This document shows, in pieces, positions 1-8,254 of a DNA stretch of 47,384 nucleotides. The notes below the pieces were generated by a model. That model made no database searches and was not told the DNA's origin. It was given only the letters and a program-made list of their open reading frames with translations. Every line of letters starts with the position of its first letter. Positions within the stretch are counted from its first letter, which is position 1. Origin of the DNA: Calditrichota bacterium (GTDB lineage: Bacteria > Calditrichota > Calditrichia > Calditrichales > J004). The position numbers and the translations under genes were made by a program. The stretch is taken from positions 1-47,384 of the forward strand of contig RFFS01000128.1 in the NCBI GenBank assembly GCA_003696775.1, in the 5' to 3' direction.

Positions 1-2694
1 CATCAGGATTTTCTTACGCAGAACATCTTTATTGTTAATCGTGATTTGATACACATAAAAACCGGAGCTGACCTGGTTGCCCAGGGCATCACGGCCGTTC
101 CACACCACCTGATGAATGCCGCCTTCCACGGATTCATTCACCAGAGTTTGTACCCTTTGTCCCAATACGTTATAGATATCCACGCGTACATGGGCCAGTT
201 CGGGAATGGCATAGGTAATGGTCGTGGAAGGGTTGAAGGGGTTCGGATGGTTGCCGGCTAATTTAAAGCCCAGGTCTTTTTCCACCTGTTTGATATCCAC
301 GTTTTTTGCGGCTACGGTTTGCGCGGCGGAAGAGGAGCCATCCGTGCTGGCGCAGGTGACCACATTGGCTGAAGCGTTATAGGTATAACCGGTCTTGGTA
401 ACATTATCCACGCAGAACTGGAAGGTACCGTTGCCGAATACCCAACTGGATACACTATTGGCTTCGCCATTGGCATCGGTGGTGATGGAAACGCTTTGGT
501 TTACGCTACCGCTCCAGGTACCGTCCACCGTGGCATCCGCCACCGGATTACCATTTTGATCCACAATTTTAACCGTGGCGTTACCACGTGTCACGATAAA
601 AAACGACTCCTTCACCACATTAAGCGAGGCCACGTGGGTTTCATCATTGCCCACCGGCGGTTCATTAACGGTGATATAATCGGTTTTGGTTTGTGTATCG
701 CTGCCACAGGCATTGGATGCGGTTAAGGTAACCGTGTAAACACCCGCCGTGGTATAGGTATGCGTCGGATTTTGAGCAGTGGATGTGCCGCCGTCGCCAA
801 AATCCCAGCTCCAGGATGTGGCGCCGGTGGACTGATCGGTAAAGCTGACATCCAGCGGAGCATCGCCAGTGGTCGGCGTGCCGCTGAAATCCGCTGTTAC
901 CGCCGGGTCTTCCACGGTGATATAATCGGTTTTGGTATTGGTGTCACTGCCGCCGGGACCGGTAACGGTTAAGGAAACCGTGTAGGTACCCGGATTGGCG
1001 TAATCATGGGTCGGATTTTGGGCCGTGGAAGTGGCGCCATCGCCAAAATCCCAGCTCCAATCGGTAATATCGCCGGTGGACTGATCCGTAAAATTTACGG
1101 TAAGCGTGGGACATCCGCTGGTTGGCGAACCGCTGAAATCGGCCGTAGGCGCGCCCGGCGTGCCACCGCCGCCGTCATTCACGGCGTTAAAGGCATTCAC
1201 CCGTCCGGCGCCCAGCTTGCCCTGATAGGCACTGTTGCCACTGATGCCGTAAATATCATCCGCGGTATCAAACAAACGCTGCTTCAACTGATCGGCCGTC
1301 CAGTCCGGATGACGGGACCAGATCAACGCGGCAACAGATGCGGTTAAAGGCGTTGCCATGGACGTACCGCTTAAAGTAGCCACATAATCATTTTGCGGAT
1401 CATCATGATCGTGATAGGTGGAAACGATGTCAGTACCCGGCGCGGAGATATCCACAAATGTACCGTAGGTGCTGAAGTCGGACTTCACATCATTCTGATC
1501 GGTGGAGGCAACACCAATCACATCGGAACGATCGAGCATATAATCGGATTGCTCATTGTCGTCGTTACCGGCGGCTTTAAATACCAGGCCGCCACCGGCT
1601 ACAAAATAATCGATGGCGTCACCCAAACCGCCGGAGTTGGAAGAACCCCAGCTACAGGATGCGATCCGGGCGCCGTTGTTTGCGGCGTAGTAAAAAGCGT
1701 CCGCGGCGTGGCCCATATCGATATAGCCTACTTCAAAAATAAAAAACAGTCCCGACCAACCGATGCGCAGGGCCATGATCTTAACCCCGTTGCCATTCGC
1801 AGCCTGAGAGCCGTTTAACCGGCCGCCGGCCACGGAAGATACGGCATAGCCATTATTGTTGATGGCGCTGAGCAAACCGGCCACATGCGTGCCGTGTCCG
1901 TTAAAATCGCGCGGATCGTTATCGGGCACATCGTCATCTTCGTTGCCATATCCGTTCTGATTATCAACAAAATCCCAGCCGATCCAGTCATCCACATAAC
2001 CGTTACCATCATCATCCACACCGTCCACGCCGTTTTTCTCGGCCTCGTTTATCCACATATTACCGGCGGAATTTTCTGGCGTATCATAGGAAGCGTTGGC
2101 GCCGCCGAGGTCTTTGTGAAAATAACGTACACCGGTATCCATATCGGCCACAATAATTTGCGTGCTGCCGTTTTGAATATCCCAGGCTTCCGGGGCATCC
2201 ACATCGGCGTCATTGGACTGATTCAGATGCCATTGATCCGCGAATTTGGGATCGTTTACCGACGCGTAAATACGATGAATACCTATGGGCTGGGCATCGA
2301 TCACGCCATGCAGGCTTTTATAGGCACGCGCCACTTTTTCGGCGTCGATTTCACCTTTGAACGAAACACGGAACCAGCCGCGCGGGTCTATAACGCGTCC
2401 CTGATAAACACGGGGCTGCAATTGCGGATACTTCTGTAAAAGTACTTTAACACCATATTGACGGTTTAAGGCATCCAGGGCAGGAATGCCGGTTATTCCT
2501 CTGGCGGAAAGTGCATTACCGACAATACGATTGACCATATCGTCGTTAAACTTGACAACGATTTCATGGGTATTCCACCCGGCGAAATTCGGTGCTTCCG
2601 TATTATAGGCCACCGTTTTCGATTTTAACCCGGAGGCAAAGGAAAACGATGTGAACAATGCGATAATTAAAACAGATAAAATGGTACGATTCAT
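1..2694 (-). CDS. Secreted subtilisin-like (S8) serine protease with PKD repeats and type IX-style sorting domain, 3' end cut by window
   Basis: The frame is open from an ATG at 2694 to position 1 (898 codons) with no stop, so only the last few residues are missing. A signal peptide (MNRTILSVLIIALF...) is followed by a propeptide-like region. The S8 catalytic domain has Asp186 in MDTG, His267 in HGTHVAG, oxyanion Asn377 in AAGND and Ser445 in GTSMATP, so the triad is intact. Two PKD domains follow (about 513-590 and 598-675, each with WDFGDG), then a beta-rich segment. From about residue 797 there is a type IX (Por)-style C-terminal sorting domain containing NHPNPFNPST, which ends in RKKILM at the edge. 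The expected fate is export and cell-surface attachment or release. No secretion-machinery gene is in the window. An AGGAG ribosome site lies 9 bases upstream. The protease assignment is firm; the substrate is unknown. Confidence 0.93.
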   Translation of the reverse strand, partial: MNRTILSVLIIALFTSFSFASGLKSKTVAYNTEAPNFAGWNTHEIVVKFNDDMVNRIVGNALSARGITGIPALDALNRQYGVKVLLQKYPQLQPRVYQGRVIDPRGWFRVSFKGEIDAEKVARAYKSLHGVIDAQPIGIHRIYASVNDPKFADQWHLNQSNDADVDAPEAWDIQNGSTQIIVADMDTGVRYFHKDLGGANASYDTPENSAGNMWINEAEKNGVDGVDDDGNGYVDDWIGWDFVDNQNGYGNEDDDVPDNDPRDFNGHGTHVAGLLSAINNNGYAVSSVAGGRLNGSQAANGNGVKIMALRIGWSGLFFIFEVGYIDMGHAADAFYYAANNGARIASCSWGSSNSGGLGDAIDYFVAGGGLVFKAAGNDDNEQSDYMLDRSDVIGVASTDQNDVKSDFSTYGTFVDISAPGTDIVSTYHDHDDPQNDYVATLSGTSMATPLTASVAALIWSRHPDWTADQLKQRLFDTADDIYGISGNSAYQGKLGAGRVNAFNAVNDGGGGTPGAPTADFSGSPTSGCPTLTVNFTDQSTGDITDWSWDFGDGATSTAQNPTHDYANPGTYTVSLTVTGPGGSDTNTKTDYITVEDPAVTADFSGTPTTGDAPLDVSFTDQSTGATSWSWDFGDGGTSTAQNPTHTYTTAGVYTVTLTASNACGSDTQTKTDYITVNEPPVGNDETHVASLNVVKESFFIVTRGNATVKIVDQNGNPVADATVDGTWSGSVNQSVSITTDANGEANSVSSWVFGNGTFQFCVDNVTKTGYTYNASANVVTCASTDGSSSAAQTVAAKNVDIKQVEKDLGFKLAGNHPNPFNPSTTITYAIPELAHVRVDIYNVLGQRVQTLVNESVEGGIHQVVWNGRDALGNQVSSGFYVYQITINNKDVLRKKILM

Positions 2695-2737
2695 ACATAT
2701 CTCCTAACATAAAAAATGAGTGAAAGGTCAAAAGTCG

Positions 2738-2800
2738 TCTTTTTCGGGCGGCACCTCCTTTCTGTTATGAGGGGGATACTTTTTTATCTTTTTCGGCCGG
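2738..2800 (-). promoter_or_regulatory. Leader of the protease gene with a duplicated 14-bp motif and an orphan Shine-Dalgarno
   Basis: Within the 175-bp gap ahead of the protease, TCTTTTTCGGGCGG (2738-2751, plus-strand reading) and TCTTTTTCGGCCGG (2787-2800) differ at one base and are spaced 49 bp apart. Between them the minus strand reads AAGGAGGT (2753-2760), a perfect ribosome-binding sequence with no sensible reading frame behind it: a GTG overlapping it would give only eight codons. The repeats could be a regulator-binding pair or part of an RNA leader. This is inference only. Confidence 0.3.
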
Positions 2801-2869
2801 GACAGCAGTATATAATAGAAGTATAAAACCGAACGGCTTATTCCATTGTTCGGTATATCACAAATCACC

Positions 2870-3874
2870 TTAAAATTCTATGGCCGAGAATTCATCGGAT
2901 ACATTCAAAAATTCAGGTTTACGGGCGATTTTCAAAAAAATATCCACCAATGCCGGGTCGAACTGACTCCCGGCGTTTTTTTCTATCTCACGGATGGCAT
3001 TTTCATGCGAACGGGCTTCCGCATATTGCCGGCGCGAAACAATGGCTTCAAAGGAATCCACAATGGTGAGTACGCGCGCCAGATACGGTATCGCCTCACC
3101 CTGTAAATTATCGGGGTAGCCCTGACCATCCCAGCGTTCATGATGATGACGTATAATGGCGGCCACATCATTGAGTTCATCAATGTTACCCACGATTTTA
3201 CTGCCTATAATCACATGCTCCTTGGCTTCGTGATATTCCGAAGCGAGCAAGCTGCTTTTTTTATTGAGGATCGCATCGGGCAGGCCGATTTTTCCAATAT
3301 CATGCAACACGGAGGCAAGTTGCAGGGTAAACCGCTGTTGTTCATCCAGTTTCAATTCCCGGGCCATCAACTGGGCGTAATGAGCCACACGAATGGAATG
3401 GCCGGAGGTATATTTATCTTTGGCTTCCAGTGCGGAAATCAGTGCTTTGATGGTTTTTAACAATACCGTTGTGTTTTTACGGGCATTCTGAATTTGCATG
3501 CGGCGCCGTTCCACATTTCGGGTAATGATGGTGGGCAGATTACTGAGGTTAAAGGGCTTGGAAAGAAAATCGCTGGCGCCTTTGTTTAGAGCTTCCTGCA
3601 ACAGTTTTTTATCTCCGGATGCCGTGATCACCACAAAAGGGACATCCAGCAATAATTGACGGGTCATTTCCAATATTTCAAGTCCGGTACCGTCCGGCAA
3701 ACGCACATCGCTGATGACCACGTCAAAGGAATGGCTTTTCAGATATTGCGTGGCTTCTTTTACCGTTTCGGATTCCGTGTAGGTAAAATGATACTTGTCA
3801 AAAGTCCGGCAGATGGCCTTACGCGTGACCCGTTCATCTTCCACCAATAAAATATTATACGGCTGGCTTATCAT
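2870..3874 (-). CDS. Response regulator with HD-GYP cyclic-di-GMP phosphodiesterase domain
   Basis: This is a 334-residue RpfG-like protein. The N-terminal receiver domain (about 6-120) has the acidic pair near residue 12, phospho-acceptor Asp56 (VISDVRLPDG), Thr84 and Lys106 (SKPF), so it should be phosphorylatable. A linker helix leads to an HD-GYP domain (about 140-320) with SGHSIRVAHYA, the metal-binding HD at 191-192 (HDIGKIG) and HHERWDGQGYP ending near 254, all matching active c-di-GMP phosphodiesterases. No cognate histidine kinase is in the window. Its start overlaps the stop of the upstream acyl-CoA dehydrogenase by 4 bases (ATGA), so the two are translationally coupled. It is the last gene of the five-gene row beginning at 14875. 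Confidence 0.93.
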   Translation of the reverse strand: MISQPYNILLVEDERVTRKAICRTFDKYHFTYTESETVKEATQYLKSHSFDVVISDVRLPDGTGLEILEMTRQLLLDVPFVVITASGDKKLLQEALNKGASDFLSKPFNLSNLPTIITRNVERRRMQIQNARKNTTVLLKTIKALISALEAKDKYTSGHSIRVAHYAQLMARELKLDEQQRFTLQLASVLHDIGKIGLPDAILNKKSSLLASEYHEAKEHVIIGSKIVGNIDELNDVAAIIRHHHERWDGQGYPDNLQGEAIPYLARVLTIVDSFEAIVSRRQYAEARSHENAIREIEKNAGSQFDPALVDIFLKIARKPEFLNVSDEFSAIEF

Positions 3875-5034
3875 TTAAATGCGTTCTCGCCGGTTATTTC
3901 CTGGCCAATTATGAGCGTATGAATTTCGTGGGTACCTTCATAGGTCAACACGGATTCAAGATTCAACATATGGCGTATGGTTTGATATTCATCGGAAATG
4001 CCATTGGCGGCTAAAATCGTACGCGCCGATCGGGCCACATCCAGAGCCATGGCCACATTGTTCCGTTTGGCCATGGATACATGATAATGCCGTGCCTTTC
4101 CGTTGTCTTTCATGCGTCCCAGTTGATATATCAACGTCTGGGCTTTGGTTATTTCCGTGAGCATCTCCACCAGTTTATGCTGGGTGAGCTGAAAACCCGC
4201 GATGGGCCTGTCGAACTGTACGCGTTCCCTGGCATAAGCCAATGCTTCATCATAACAGGCTGACGCGGCGCCGATGGCCCCCCATGCTATGCCATAGCGC
4301 GCTTCGTTAAGGCAGGAGAGCGGACCACGCAAGCCCTTCACGCCCGGCAATCGGTTGCTCTCCGGCACCACACAGTCCTGGAGGCTGAGTTCCGCCGTAA
4401 CGCTGGCGCGCAACGAAAACTTACCTTCCATGGTGCGCGCTTCAAATCCCGGCATGCCCTTTTCCACCAAAAAGCCCTGCACACCCTCTTCCGTTTGGGC
4501 CCATACCACGGCCACATCGGCAATGGATCCGTTGGTGATCCACATCTTGCTGCCGTTGATGACCCATTGGTCACCATCTTTCCGGGCCCGGGTGAGCATC
4601 CCTCCGGGATTCGAGCCGAAATCCGGTTCCGTCAGGCCAAAGCAACCTATTTTTTCTCCGGAAGCCAGCACAGGCAACCATTTTCTTTTTTGTTCTTCCG
4701 AACCGTAGCTGAATATGGGAAACATAACAAGACTGCCCTGCACGGAAGCAAACGATCGCAGTCCGCTGTCGCCACGTTCCAATTCCTGCATCACCAGCCC
4801 GTAAACAAAATGACTGAGCCCCGGCCCGCCGTATTGTTCGGGAATGGTAACGCCCAGAGCGCCGAGTTCGCCTAATCGGGGAATCAATTCCATGGGAAAC
4901 GTGCCCGCTCGGTGATGAGGGACAACGACAGGTAAAAATTGTTCGTCAACAAACTGACGAACGGTCTGAACGATCATTTTTTCCTCTTCCGAGAACAGAT
5001 CACTCAGATGAAAGAAATCAACACCATTGTACAT
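3871..5034 (-). CDS. gcdH: Glutaryl-CoA dehydrogenase (acyl-CoA dehydrogenase family)
   Basis: This 387-residue protein aligns end to end, from memory, with mammalian and bacterial GCDH. Recognisable stretches are the VQGSLVMFPI segment, CFGLTEPDFGSNP, KMWITNGSIAD, the FSLRAS segment and RYGIAWG. The catalytic base region is TYEGTHEIH, with Glu366 in the position of the GCDH catalytic glutamate. GCDH oxidises and decarboxylates glutaryl-CoA to crotonyl-CoA in lysine, tryptophan or aromatic breakdown, using FAD and electron-transfer flavoprotein. Its neighbours are unexpected: an outer-membrane barrel gene 21 bp upstream and an HD-GYP regulator overlapping by 4 bp downstream, with no other glutarate-pathway gene nearby. 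A related short-chain acyl-CoA dehydrogenase is possible but less likely given the motif set. Confidence 0.88.
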   Translation of the reverse strand: MYNGVDFFHLSDLFSEEEKMIVQTVRQFVDEQFLPVVVPHHRAGTFPMELIPRLGELGALGVTIPEQYGGPGLSHFVYGLVMQELERGDSGLRSFASVQGSLVMFPIFSYGSEEQKRKWLPVLASGEKIGCFGLTEPDFGSNPGGMLTRARKDGDQWVINGSKMWITNGSIADVAVVWAQTEEGVQGFLVEKGMPGFEARTMEGKFSLRASVTAELSLQDCVVPESNRLPGVKGLRGPLSCLNEARYGIAWGAIGAASACYDEALAYARERVQFDRPIAGFQLTQHKLVEMLTEITKAQTLIYQLGRMKDNGKARHYHVSMAKRNNVAMALDVARSARTILAANGISDEYQTIRHMLNLESVLTYEGTHEIHTLIIGQEITGENAFK

Positions 5035-5055
5035 TTAGAAATCTAATATAAGGGG

Positions 5056-6798
5056 TTAAAACATCCAGTTAAATTCAAGCCCGTAAATTAGCGCATTATA
5101 GGACTCATTGCCATTAAAAAAGGTGGGATCGGTATCCGGCTCTTCAAGTATTTTGAGCGCTTCATCCACGGTATAGCTCATTTGCCTTTGATTGATGCCG
5201 GCAATCAATTTGGCGGAAAATCCCGGAACAAAGAAATATTCAAAAGACATCTGACCGGCTATTTGCCAATAGTTACTGAGCAAATCTTCATTCCCGCCCC
5301 CTTCGGCGTCGTTTTTGGTAGCCGTTATGTTGCTTTCGAATACCAGTTTAAGCGGTATGATGTCCCAACGATGACTTTCATAGAGATAATAGTTGACATT
5401 ATCCTTACCGTCTGTCAGTTTAAGACGGCTATACACCAGGCCGCCGGATATGAAGAAATTGTTGGTGGGGCGGGTATAGATATTAAACGAACCGATGAGT
5501 TGCGCCGTCCCCAGCGGATCGCTGCCGGTGATTTTACTTTTATCGTCCAAATCGAGATATATGGCGCTAAGTGAATATCGATTAAAACCGATATCCTGGG
5601 ATACACGCCCTTCCATTTTTTTGGATACCTTATTGGTTTTGGTTTCGTTGTTATCGGCATCAAAAACGGAATTACTGATATCATCCCGATACCCTACTCC
5701 CAGGGTAACTTCCGGTCCTTTGCGAATGAATGTCGTAACGTTTAGATTTGCCAGACGTGTACGAGTGGTGGGTATGTTTTCATCTTTGATCAGGTTGTTG
5801 GCATACTGTTCACCATCCATGGCCAATACAACATATTTGGGGAAACGATAGGCGGTTTCAATTTTAAATCCATTGCGGTCGTTAAGCAGAAATGGATAAC
5901 CGGCGCTATAAAAGTTGTACCCGAGACGTTGATAAAAGGCCACCAGCTTAAAAGACTCGTAACGCAGGTCAAACCCACCGCGCAGACTGTAATCCCTGGC
6001 GTCACCCGCGGATATGGTATCTTTTTTGCTAAAAAAGCCCTCGCCAAAAAGTTTAAGGCGTTTTTTCCAAAGCAACCAGTTAAAATCCAATCCGGCGTTG
6101 TGGTTTTGCAACGGCGCGTTCAGAGCGTCATCACTATTCGCATCGGCCTTTATGGAAGAGGAATCATCCCGGGCAAACAGATAGTGCAGCCCTACATCAA
6201 AATTGCCCGACTCGCCCAGACGAAAATCACCGCCGGCCAGAAAACGGCGATAGACACCACTGGTTTCAAATTGTTTATAGAGCCCGACAGCCCGATCACC
6301 AATAGCCAGCTTCTTTTGCGCCAGTCCGCCCAATACGGATACTTCCATAAAAGATCGTGATGACCATATCCGGTTGAATTTAAACACCGCGCGTCCGCCG
6401 CGCATTTCACGGCTTTGCATAAACAGATCGCTGCCGCTTACATAAAAATCGCCGAGGGTAATTTCATGGTTACCGAAACGTACCGCCAGACTCAGGCGGT
6501 CTATGGTATTTTGATTGCTTAAGCTCAACACGTTCCAGCGGTTATTTCGGATATCGCCCAACAGACTGATATCCAGCGTGGAAGTCCGGGCAAACAGGGC
6601 CAGATTCAGGTTTTGACTCAACCCGGGGATAAGCGTTGTTTTGCCGTACGTTTCATCCGAAACGGAATCGGGCTTTATTTGTGAGGTTTCATCATATTGC
6701 GTGTTGAGGGCATTAAGTGAAATCCGTCCGGAGATATCGATCTTTTGTGCCCATAAGACCGATACCGTCGCCATCAAAATAAAAATAATGTTACGCAT
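5056..6798 (-). CDS. Predicted outer-membrane beta-barrel protein, family not recognised
   Basis: The 580-residue protein has a clear signal peptide (MRNIIFILMATVSVLWAQ) and then alternating hydrophobic/polar strands with many aromatic residues and Gly turns, ending in an aromatic C-terminus (LEFNWMF), the usual BAM recognition signature. No enzymatic motif, plug or TonB box is evident. It lies 6 bp downstream of the FecR-domain gene and two genes downstream of the 2206-residue surface protein, so a role as outer-membrane partner of these exported proteins is plausible, but this is inference from position. The barrel call rests on sequence texture, not family recognition. Confidence 0.75.
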   Translation of the reverse strand: MRNIIFILMATVSVLWAQKIDISGRISLNALNTQYDETSQIKPDSVSDETYGKTTLIPGLSQNLNLALFARTSTLDISLLGDIRNNRWNVLSLSNQNTIDRLSLAVRFGNHEITLGDFYVSGSDLFMQSREMRGGRAVFKFNRIWSSRSFMEVSVLGGLAQKKLAIGDRAVGLYKQFETSGVYRRFLAGGDFRLGESGNFDVGLHYLFARDDSSSIKADANSDDALNAPLQNHNAGLDFNWLLWKKRLKLFGEGFFSKKDTISAGDARDYSLRGGFDLRYESFKLVAFYQRLGYNFYSAGYPFLLNDRNGFKIETAYRFPKYVVLAMDGEQYANNLIKDENIPTTRTRLANLNVTTFIRKGPEVTLGVGYRDDISNSVFDADNNETKTNKVSKKMEGRVSQDIGFNRYSLSAIYLDLDDKSKITGSDPLGTAQLIGSFNIYTRPTNNFFISGGLVYSRLKLTDGKDNVNYYLYESHRWDIIPLKLVFESNITATKNDAEGGGNEDLLSNYWQIAGQMSFEYFFVPGFSAKLIAGINQRQMSYTVDEALKILEEPDTDPTFFNGNESYNALIYGLEFNWMF

Positions 6799-6804
6799 GT
6801 TTCT

Positions 6805-8244
6805 CTATCGCACTATAATTCTACGGTTTGCATCACGGGCAATATTACCCGCCAGGTCTTCCACCAGAATAATCAGACGGTTTTCACCGCGCTTTAATAT
6901 AATTTCGGCTTCAAAACTACCATCGGAGTTTGGTTTGATTTCTTTACCATTAACCACAAGACGTTTCAAACCTGACGAGGGGGCCGGATCGATGATTACT
7001 CCACGGACAATTTGAACAAAACGGTTATCGCCTCTTTGTTGCAGCGGCGGCCGGGGCGGTTCCAAACGGATAAAATTGGGCTGCGCCGGCTCCGTAACGG
7101 TGATGACCGGTTTAACGGTGTCCAAAAATATCTGCTCTGTTTTTTCAGAGCTGTTTTTTGATAAATCCTGCGCCACTATCCGAATGGTATTGGCCCCTTC
7201 CTGCAAAATGACGGTTTTGTTAAAACTACCCCGTCCTCGCACATTGGCTACCTCGTCACCGTTAATGGTGACCCGAATCTTATCGAGGGGCGTCTCGTCA
7301 AACACGGCGCCGCTGAGGCTATAGCCGCGTTTATTGACAAAACCCGCCACCAGGGGGGTGGAAAAACGGATATGTGGTTTTTTGGTATTCACATAAACCG
7401 CAATTTTTTGCGAGGCGCTTTGTCCCTGGTAGGTAGCTTTGACATTAAACTTATTCGCGCCTTCCACAACGGATAAACGCCCGCTGATACGCCCATTGGC
7501 ATCCACATTCAACGGTGTGCCGTTGGCGAACACACTGGCGCCGGGCACGGTTTTACCTGTAATATGCAAGCCACCGCTCACCAGCGAGGGGTCCGTGATT
7601 TGTAAGGGCGGCCGGTCAATTTTTAAACTGAGAGAACCGGACGCACCGGAAGCCGTGCCCGTGGAGGACATGGGTGTGGGTTTTTGTGGCGGCTGCCCTT
7701 TTTTAACGATGGTTTGCTGACTGCTGCCCACCAGTACTTCTCCCTTGGCGTCCTTGGAAGTTACGGCCACTTTACCTTCGATAACACTTACCCGCGTGGT
7801 TTGCGCCTTATCCACATTCACCTCTAAAGTGGTACCGCGGATAGCCACAACCGCGCTGGGCGATTCGATGCGGCGCACCTGACGATCGCTGACAATTTTT
7901 TTAAATTTAGCCCAGATATTCCCGGCCCAGACGGAAAAGCTCATTTTATCTTCACCGTCATCCTTGTCGGTTTTTATCTCTTTGATATCAAAGATGCTGT
8001 TTTGATCGATGCGAATGACCGTTTTGTCGGGCATTTCTATTTCCACACGGGCATTTCCCGCCGTGCGGATACGATCACCGCTGTAAATGGAACTATTCAG
8101 TCGCAACTTATCCCATTGGGTTTTATTTTTCTGCTGGCGCTCCACCTTGCCCAGCATAAATTTTACCCGCGCGGTGCTTTCCCAACTGTAGGCCAGGGAC
8201 ACACACATTAACAATATAGCAAAGACTGAATAGACCCGTTGCAT
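6805..8244 (-). CDS. Secreted FecR-domain protein with Ig-like (glucodextranase-B-like) repeats
   Basis: The protein has 479 residues. A signal peptide (MQRVYSVFAILLMCVSLAYS) is followed by a FecR-type domain (about 22-190): VKFMLGKVER, LNSSIYSGDRIRT, IRIDQNSIFDI, AVVAIRGTTLEVNV and VSVIEGKVAV are the usual FecR landmarks. A low-complexity linker (about 190-205) leads to three Ig-like repeats (about 207-479) of the type found in glucodextranase domain B (GANKFNV, GANTIRI, GENRLII each end a repeat). There is no cytoplasmic anti-sigma domain, membrane helix or adjacent sigma factor, so this is not a classical FecR regulator; the whole chain should be periplasmic or surface-exposed. It sits 10 bp after the giant surface protein and 6 bp before the barrel, and is very likely co-transcribed with both. 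Confidence 0.85.
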   Translation of the reverse strand: MQRVYSVFAILLMCVSLAYSWESTARVKFMLGKVERQQKNKTQWDKLRLNSSIYSGDRIRTAGNARVEIEMPDKTVIRIDQNSIFDIKEIKTDKDDGEDKMSFSVWAGNIWAKFKKIVSDRQVRRIESPSAVVAIRGTTLEVNVDKAQTTRVSVIEGKVAVTSKDAKGEVLVGSSQQTIVKKGQPPQKPTPMSSTGTASGASGSLSLKIDRPPLQITDPSLVSGGLHITGKTVPGASVFANGTPLNVDANGRISGRLSVVEGANKFNVKATYQGQSASQKIAVYVNTKKPHIRFSTPLVAGFVNKRGYSLSGAVFDETPLDKIRVTINGDEVANVRGRGSFNKTVILQEGANTIRIVAQDLSKNSSEKTEQIFLDTVKPVITVTEPAQPNFIRLEPPRPPLQQRGDNRFVQIVRGVIIDPAPSSGLKRLVVNGKEIKPNSDGSFEAEIILKRGENRLIILVEDLAGNIARDANRRIIVR

Positions 8245-8254
8245 AAATATACCT

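Noticed and set aside
2695-2869. A cyclic-di-GMP riboswitch in the protease leader, suggested by the nearby HD-GYP gene
   Set aside because: The conserved core elements of the class I and II c-di-GMP riboswitches are not present on either strand.
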